Shown here in pieces: positions 57,567-64,000 of a stretch of 64,000 nt of DNA. Source of the DNA: Cladopsammia gracilis (Eukaryota > Cnidaria > Anthozoa > Scleractinia > Dendrophylliidae); assembly GCA_022457155.1 (NCBI GenBank), contig JAJGOT010000238.1, positions 186,001-250,000 on the forward strand. The letters are read 5' to 3'. Every line of letters starts with the position of its first letter. Position 1 is the first letter of the stretch. The notes beneath the pieces were generated by a model. It was not told where the DNA came from. It saw only the letters and a program-made list of their open reading frames with translations, and ran no database searches. Made by a program: the position numbers and the translations under genes.

Positions 57567-57679
57567 TTTAAATACTTAATGGTGTCCGGCAGTTGCCAGG
57601 CAACAAAAATCGCAACCGCTGACAATGGCGCGCTCTCATGTTTATTCATGGAGGCCACGCTGTCGGGTTTATCCTTTAC

Positions 57680-58070
57680 TCATCGTCGGTGAAACACAAC
57701 CAATTTCTGATGCAAATGAGAAACAACAACACTGGGTTCAAAAAGTAGCTGGAAATCCTTGCCTGACACAATTAACCACCGAAACTCCGCTGGAGTGAGA
57801 ACGGCGACTTGAAATTCCCCCGCGATCAAGCAACAAAGAAACAACGCGAGCATTGATTACAAAGACTTCGAACAGCCTATTCTAGCCACACCGTTTGAGT
57901 AGGTTCAAACGCCTTGAACGCCTTCTGAATGAAACCGATCAGGAGAGGCGACACCGACTGAAAGTGTTGGACAAAATGATTTTGTTTATAGACGCAACGA
58001 GAGGCAGCAAGAATTGCACGATCAGTTAAATACTCGTGATGAATATCTTTCATACGGTAGGAAAAAGCAA
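57680..58070 (+). pseudogene. Possible decayed coding stretch
   Basis: A frame reading RFKRLERLLNETDQERRHRL, then KVLDKMILFIDATRGSK, near 57905-58030 looks coding in composition. The whole 385-bp segment is missing from unit 1. No family assigned. Confidence 0.25.
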
Positions 58071-59969
58071 ACAGAGATTAAAGGAAAGGCTCAGAGAAGA
58101 ACGATTAAGAAATCTAGCTCAAATCACCACACTTTAGTTCACTCTTCAATTCAAACAACCTACATTTACAGGCAAGTAAGCTTAAGCTTATATACAGCCC
58201 TCTATAAATTATTCTTTAATCTACCTTTTGCAAAAGGAAGATTTAAGTACCTAAACAACTGACTGGCAGATGATAAGAGGACCTGTTTTTCAATATAATA
58301 TATTAGTACTCAAACACTAGAAACTATTCTCTAAGTTCATACTGTAAATTGATGTTTATTGAAATTCTCACTAAGGCCACTAAGAAACTTTGATATAAGC
58401 TTAAATTACATAACATTGTATGCATATGACAATGCTACATTTAATTACTATTATCTATGGTATGTTAGGAGGTTTTACTATTCTATGTTACTGTAGTCTC
58501 ATTGCTGTTTTTGAGTAAGATTAAATTATTATTTTGAGTTGTTATTTTTTGTGCAACATCACTCTTCAGCAACAGTAAACTCCTGCGATCTCAACCATTC
58601 TAGCAAATAGTGAATTGGGTTAGCAATTATTTGATACCCAGTATATAGAACAAAAACATCAGCAGAATCTAAAGGGAACAGGTTAATTTGGAAGATAGCA
58701 CTCACAAGCTTCAAAAATGGAACTTAATCGAGACAGCAGGAGTTAGCTGTATTCCTGATAAACAAACTCTCACCCAATCAAAATAAACACAACACATGCA
58801 CTGCATATTGTCCTCGACCCATGTTCACAACAGTACTATAAATCCACTTTCAAACCAATTTTCCTTCTGACAAAAATTAATGAAGATAGGTTTGGGGGTG
58901 GGGGGGGGGGGATTTAAGTGCCTGAGGATATTTTGGTACCCAGTCCCATACCAGTTACAGCGACCCACAGTTCAAAACCCTAAACTGGCCAGTACCAGCT
59001 CCCATTTATTTTATTTTAGGAAGACAGGGTACTAAGTACAAGTTAAATGGAAGCGACTAGGAACAACATTGTCTCAACTTTAAATTTCAGGGCCATTGCC
59101 GGCATGCAACTCAACCTCTCCAGTCAAATCAGAAATTCCATCTCTCCCTCCCACATTGCTAAAATTTTGCAGTGCATCCTCCCCCGAACTTTGCGAGATG
59201 TGAGACACATATTTCTAGTATTATGGTACATGTATTTCATGGCATTGAGTAACCAACCGTTTACACGAGAATCACAAACTCGTCTCGGGGGGGGGGGAAG
59301 GGGGGAGACAACTCGGGTGGGTGAGTTGTCTTGCCTCGGCAGGTAGGGTAACCCTGGCAGTTGGGACAACTTTTTCTCATATACACTTTGGCTTGCCTAC
59401 ATGAGACGAGACAGATCAAATTGTTCCAGGAGCCCGTGTGTTTTAGGTCGGCAGAGACCAAACGTGCAAAAAATGGCATCGCGAGAGAGATTGGTGTGCT
59501 AGAGGGGACAGCTGTTACAACTCACAACTCCATATAAATGCTCTGTAAAGTTGTCTCGGGGGGAGGGATGTCTCAGGTACCAGAGACCATATAAATAGGG
59601 CCTAAATTTCGAGTTGCATTACGTGTACATGTACTTTTACTCGCACTGTTCTGAGCCACACTGGTCTGAGTTCATACCAGTCTCATAATCATCATCTTAG
59701 TTTTGGCTCACTGTGAAATTACTTAATTAATCTGTTTTAAAACAATATTGTTCTTTTGGTTAAAAATACAAACTGAAAACTGCAACAAATTGTTGCATGT
59801 GAACAACTAAGGCTAAACTAAAGAATACCCGGCCACTTATTTTGAATAAGAATGGTTCCTTTTACATGTTTACTGTTAAGCGATATGTAAATACATGTAA
59901 GCTTACATGTAAGTTGCTGGGTATTCTGAAATCTCTCCAAGCTTTTAAATAGCAATATTGAGTGGGTCA

Positions 59970-60892
59970 TTGGGACATTCCATTTTTTATCCGCACCCCC
60001 CTCTATGGAAGGCATGATTCAGACACCCCCTCTCTCCCCTCTCTACAGAAGGCATGATTCCGACATCCCCTGGTCAAATCCCATAATTTGAGAAAATTGA
60101 TTTTTGTGACGTCATAGCTTAAGCACAGTCACTATACATGTATAGAGTGTTTTCACTGACGTCATCAAACTTCAGAAGCAGTTTTTGATTCCAAAATTTT
60201 TATGGAATTGTAGAGAGTTTAACACTACACATCTGGGCCAAATTTTGAAGCGCAAGAGCATTTCATTCAAGAGTTATAGGCGAACGAGTATAGACATTTT
60301 TAGTAAGAAATGTATGGAGCGGTCATCTTGGTGTCCCACTTAGGGACACCAACATGGCCGCCAAAAAATTAAAAACTTTAAAGTCTTAATAACACCTAAA
60401 CTCTCATCACAAAATATTACATTCACTATAAGAGGGATGAAATTGGCTAACAAGCATCTGTAATTCGTTAATAACTTTCAACTAGTTCAATTTTGTTTAT
60501 TTTCACGGCTTATCTGAAATAGCGTGACGAATTACGTGACACATTTACAACCTTTATAAATCGAAAACGAAACATTGTTAAAACCTGAAACTTTTTGTGA
60601 AAGATTATAACACTGGTATCCACATACCATGTTAGAAACAGCTTTGTAGGATGTATACTTCAGATTTTTTAATTTTTATGACATCATGTGAAAACACTCT
60701 ATATAATTTCCAACACCTCATGTAGACTAAAATAGTGATTCCGACACCCCTTATAGGCTCAACCTAGTGATTCAGACAGTCCCTCATAATGGACTAATTC
60801 GAGATTCCGACAGGGTCGTTTCAGACCTTACTAATTATGCCTTCTATTGGGGGTGGGGAGGGGGTGCGGATAAAAAATGAAATATCCCATTC
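59970..60892. mobile_element. Nested TIR element, about 0.9 kb
   Basis: GGACATTCCATTTTTTATCC then GCACCCCCC at 59970 is inverted at 60855-60892 (GGGGGTGCGGATAAAAAATG...). Inside, TATAGAGTGTTTTCACTGAC (60139) and its inverse (60685-60712, GTGAAAACACTCTATATA) form a second inverted pair of the same type as 6040-6547. Unit 1 keeps only the right end (51785-51820). Confidence 0.6.
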
Positions 60893-62049
60893 TTATGCAA
60901 CGGTTTAATTTGAAAAATTAATAACACGTTTCCAAAAAACAAAAACAAAATATATTAACCTGGAAGAAGGGTGATCAAAAGTGGTCAACCTAACATAAGC
61001 TTTAACCATCGTATACACACTGTAACTTACATCCATGGATGTTATCGTGCTTCTTGACTGGTGGCCTGCCAGAATCCCATGGAATGGCACGCAACTTCTA
61101 ATTTCAGATATTAAACTTTTAAGCTCTATGTCTGCAAATAGACAAAACTACATTACGAAAGTGAAAATATACAAACAAAGAAACCTCATGGCTGTGCTTC
61201 GTGTCAAAACTGCTGTAAACCCAACTTCGTAAGAGGTTGCTCCACGTATAAACGCCTACAATTCAAAGCTCATGAAACGAACCAAACAATCGGTCTTAGC
61301 TTCCATATAAATGCTTACCTTTTCCTCATACATCGTCCTTGAACTTGACTGGAAAAGAACTTCAATCAGATGGAAAAAGGTAGCCACAAGAAAATTCATC
61401 TTCGCCCGCGTGAAAGTCAAACTGAAATTCTCACACTTTCCCATTGGCTCAAAAGCCCCACGTGACGTTAGAACTCACAATACGCATGTGCCGAACTCAC
61501 GGCTTCCCTGGAAACTAGCTTGCTCAACAACCAACATGGCCGGCTGTTGAAAGAGGGTGGCAAAGGGGGGAGAACCGCATGACGCCGAATTTTTAAGTGA
61601 AATCACGCTTTTAAGCAATCAGGCGTCACGTAAAAAAGGAGTAATCCGGCATTAAAATGGTAACAAAACAACGTAGAGTCAGCGTAGGCCTACCTATTGA
61701 ATGCATTGATATTGTATTCAATTTGTTTTTGGAAGGATTCACTGGCATGTTAATTCATGAATCTTAAAATAAAATAAAGGGTATTGACCCCGGGGTATTG
61801 ACGGTCAATGTGTTTCTTATTCAGATATTTTCGTGTATCTGAGACCTTCCGTTTATCAAGACTCAGGGAGCACACGAGGATGATATTCAACATATTTATT
61901 ATTGGCATTCTCAAGTTCTGACATGCTTTTCACCACTGAGAGCAAATTGTTTCTGTATGAGCTGGACTCTCTCTTGTACATTTACGAGTGGCTTAGTGCC
62001 TTGTTCTTAGGCTGATTGACGTATTAGTTTCGTTTGGCTTAGTAGCCTA

Positions 62050-62340
62050 CTCGCTCTTCTTCTTTCATGTTCTTTGATTTGAACAAGAGATTATAATTGG
62101 ACAATGGTTGATTAGCGCTGCTCGTAATTTCTGTTTTGCCTGGCATGTTGCCTGCTTTCTTTAATATGGTTCCGATTTCCTTCTTGAATTCTTCATCGGA
62201 TCTGATAAGTGCGCTTTGGCGTTGTAGCGTAACGTCTTAGGACAAGTCTCTTCTACCCTGTCAGCTTTGAGTTTTCTGATTGCGTTTTCTGATTTCTTGA
62301 TTCTGTCCTTGCCGTGCCAGGAACGGATTCTCTGGACCCA
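62050..62340 (-). pseudogene. Decayed coding remnant, minus strand
   Basis: The minus strand reads GKDRIKKSENAIRKLKADRV, then EETCPKTLRYNAKAH, and after a frameshift IRSDEEFKKEIGTILKKAGN, then MPGKTEITSSANQP. From memory, CPxxLRYNAxAxxxxDxEFKxxI is a pattern seen in a dispersed, TE-linked family in cnidarians. Function unknown. At least one frameshift. Confidence 0.4.
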
Positions 62341-62442
62341 CCACGAAGATCAAAGGTCAAGAAAAGACAGGACAGACCTTCAATTAGACAATTTAAGTTA
62401 AGTCCTTTGAATGTAAGCTTTCTTTCGCAATGGTAGAGCGCG

Positions 62443-62541
62443 ATGGCAAAAACATTTTCCGCAGAACATGGTTTTCAGTTAAAAGCGTTGCCAAATAGCG
62501 AGCGCGATGCGCGGGTCACTCGCTTGTTTGTTACGCTTTAA
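62443..62541 (+). pseudogene. Macro-repeat short ORF, truncated copy before array 3
   Basis: MAKTFSAEHGFQLKALPNSE then 12 more residues to a TAA. It is parallel to the 53695 copy. Confidence 0.4.
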
Positions 62542-62572
62542 TATGGCGGACGACGGAAGAGGCTCGAAGTCA

Positions 62573-63030
62573 TGAAGTAGCGAGCCAACCCCCGGGACAC
62601 TTCGTGACGACAGTCATGGAGTAGCGAGCCAACCCCCGGGACACTTCGTGACGACAGTTATGGAGTAGCGAGTCAACCCCCGGGACACTTCGTGACGACA
62701 GTTATGGGGTAGCGAGCCAACCCCCGGGACACTTCGTGACGACAGTCATGGAGTAGCGAACCAACCCCCGGAACACTTCGTGACGACAGTCGTGGAGTAG
62801 CGAGCCAACCCCGGGACACTTCGTGACGACAGTCATGGAGTAGCGAGCCAAACCCCGGGACACTTCGTGACGACAGTCATGGAGTAGCGAGCCAACACCT
62901 GGGACACTTCGTGACGACAGTCATGAAGTAGCGAGCAAACCCATGGTTCACTTTGTGACGACAGTCATGGAGTAGCGAGCCAACCCCAGGGACACTTTGT
63001 GACGACACTCATGGAGTAGCGAGCCAACCC
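62573..63030 (+). repeat. 44-bp satellite array, unit 3 (about ten copies)
   Basis: Same unit, with more substitutions toward its right end (for example ACCCATGGTTCACTTTG). Confidence 0.92.
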
Positions 63031-63344
63031 CTCAGGCATCGCCCCGTATGCCATTGTGTTTAGCGACATATACTTACAGTGCCCAGTTTCTTGATGCGCA
63101 GCATAATTATTTGCATATACAGAACCAGTCGGTTGTAATTGGTCAACAGATTAAGCTTTGGGAATGCTCTTGTCTCTTGGCAGATTCAACTGCTGTCAAT
63201 TATGCATTTTGACGCGTGATGTAAATACCAAGGTGTGATAAAATTAACAATTGCGGGGCGCGCTCTTTTTAAAGCATTTTGTCAACAAATTCGTGTGGGG
63301 CAAGATTTTTTTTTAATCTTTAGATTCGCAATGGTTAGAGCGCG

Positions 63345-63614
63345 ATGGCAAAAACATTTTCTGAAGAACATGGTTTTCAGTTAAAAGCATTGCCAAATAG
63401 CGAGTGCGATGCGCGGGTCACTCGCTTGTTCGTTATGCTTTTTTACTCAAACGCGTTCCAAACTAAAATGTGGCACTACGATTTAGACAAATTCAGAGTA
63501 AATACTAAGGTACACTACAAAAATGACTTATTTTTACGGATAAATTATCAACCTACCTCGGAAATTGGTTTTTGCACGGAAATTAGTGGAAAATTGGCCA
63601 AAATTAAAATGTGA
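63345..63614 (+). CDS. Macro-repeat short ORF, copy 3 (89 residues)
   Basis: Same as the 54997 ORF except one Phe for Tyr. Here the stop is lost and 11 residues (EISGKLAKIKM) are added before TGA. Confidence 0.35.
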   Translation: MAKTFSEEHGFQLKALPNSECDARVTRLFVMLFYSNAFQTKMWHYDLDKFRVNTKVHYKNDLFLRINYQPTSEIGFCTEISGKLAKIKM

Positions 63615-63824
63615 AGTTTTTTCGGAAAAGCCATTTCACTACTTTTTTAGTTGAATAATTTTTAAATTATACCATTTTTAAATCGTAAAATCATGCTAAA
63701 ACTGATAGGAGAGTTTTCTCTGTTTGCAAGGAAGCACAAAATTCTTTCAAGCCAATTTGTAATTTTCACGAATTAAATTTAAAACCTGTTCAGAATTTCT
63801 GATCTCTCCCGAATCTTAAGAGGT

Positions 63825-64000
63825 TTTACAAATTCTGATCCCCCCGTCAATTACCGAACAAAAACAGCTATATACAACTTATTCTAAAAGGATTCAGAAA
63901 TTCTGATCCCCCCATCAATTAACCCAACAAAAACGGCCATGTACATTTAATTCTTATAAATTCAGAAATTCTGATCCCCCGTCAGTTAACTAAACAAAAA
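63825..64000 (+). repeat. 68-bp satellite array, unit 3, cut by the window edge
   Basis: The first two to three units of the same array; it continues past the window. Confidence 0.85.

Overview
The window looks like nuclear DNA of an animal, most likely a cnidarian and plausibly a stony coral or other anthozoan. The basis is short exons with GT/AG boundaries and matching phases, AT-rich introns crowded with inverted-repeat elements, tRNA-type SINEs, Penelope-like elements with hammerhead ribozyme cores, and no operon-like packing. The taxonomic placement is inference; no rRNA or mitochondrial marker is present.

Two real protein genes were found, both on the + strand and both spliced. (1) HEXD (hexosaminidase D, GH20) spans 1468-17842. 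Fifteen exons join in phase into 510 visible residues ending in a stop; the start codon lies upstream of what can be recognised. (2) A class-V (Aminotran_5) PLP-dependent aminotransferase / cysteine-desulfurase-like gene has ten in-phase exons from 35038 to 44255. A possible first coding exon lies at 23985-24043 but its phase does not fit directly, and the C-terminal exons are not seen before the window ends. A terminal-looking open frame at 3-239 and a possible terminal exon at 22082-22174 are weaker calls.

The rest is repeat landscape. 0.5-9.1 kb (HEXD introns): nested TTA-duplicating MITEs, a TTAA-flanked piggyBac-type element, a SINE with a 77-bp array, foldbacks, and a Penelope-like element (PLE) fragment with inverted terminal repeats and an 11-bp target duplication. 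12-17.5 kb: hammerhead relic, TIR elements, simple repeats. 18.4-22.1 kb: an expanded SINE composite with two 77-bp arrays and a duplicated 1.2-kb segment. 24-32 kb: palindromic MITEs, a LINE tail, and a roughly 5-kb element with long decayed inverted ends and a broken coding remnant. 36.8-41.6 kb: foldbacks inside aminotransferase introns.

From about 44.7 kb to the end is a large tandem macro-repeat with a unit of roughly 8.5 kb. There is a truncated unit, two complete units starting near 45.47 and 54.0 kb, and the start of another near 62.57 kb. Each unit carries a 44-bp satellite array, a conserved short ORF, a 68-bp satellite array and a long unique tail. Unit 1 is further interrupted by a second PLE with an intact-looking hammerhead ribozyme, an ATCGAT-rich inverted-repeat element, and an element carrying a broken DUF3504/Crypton-like exon. 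The macro-repeat begins just downstream of the last recognised aminotransferase exon, where that exon's 3' end is itself partly duplicated twice.
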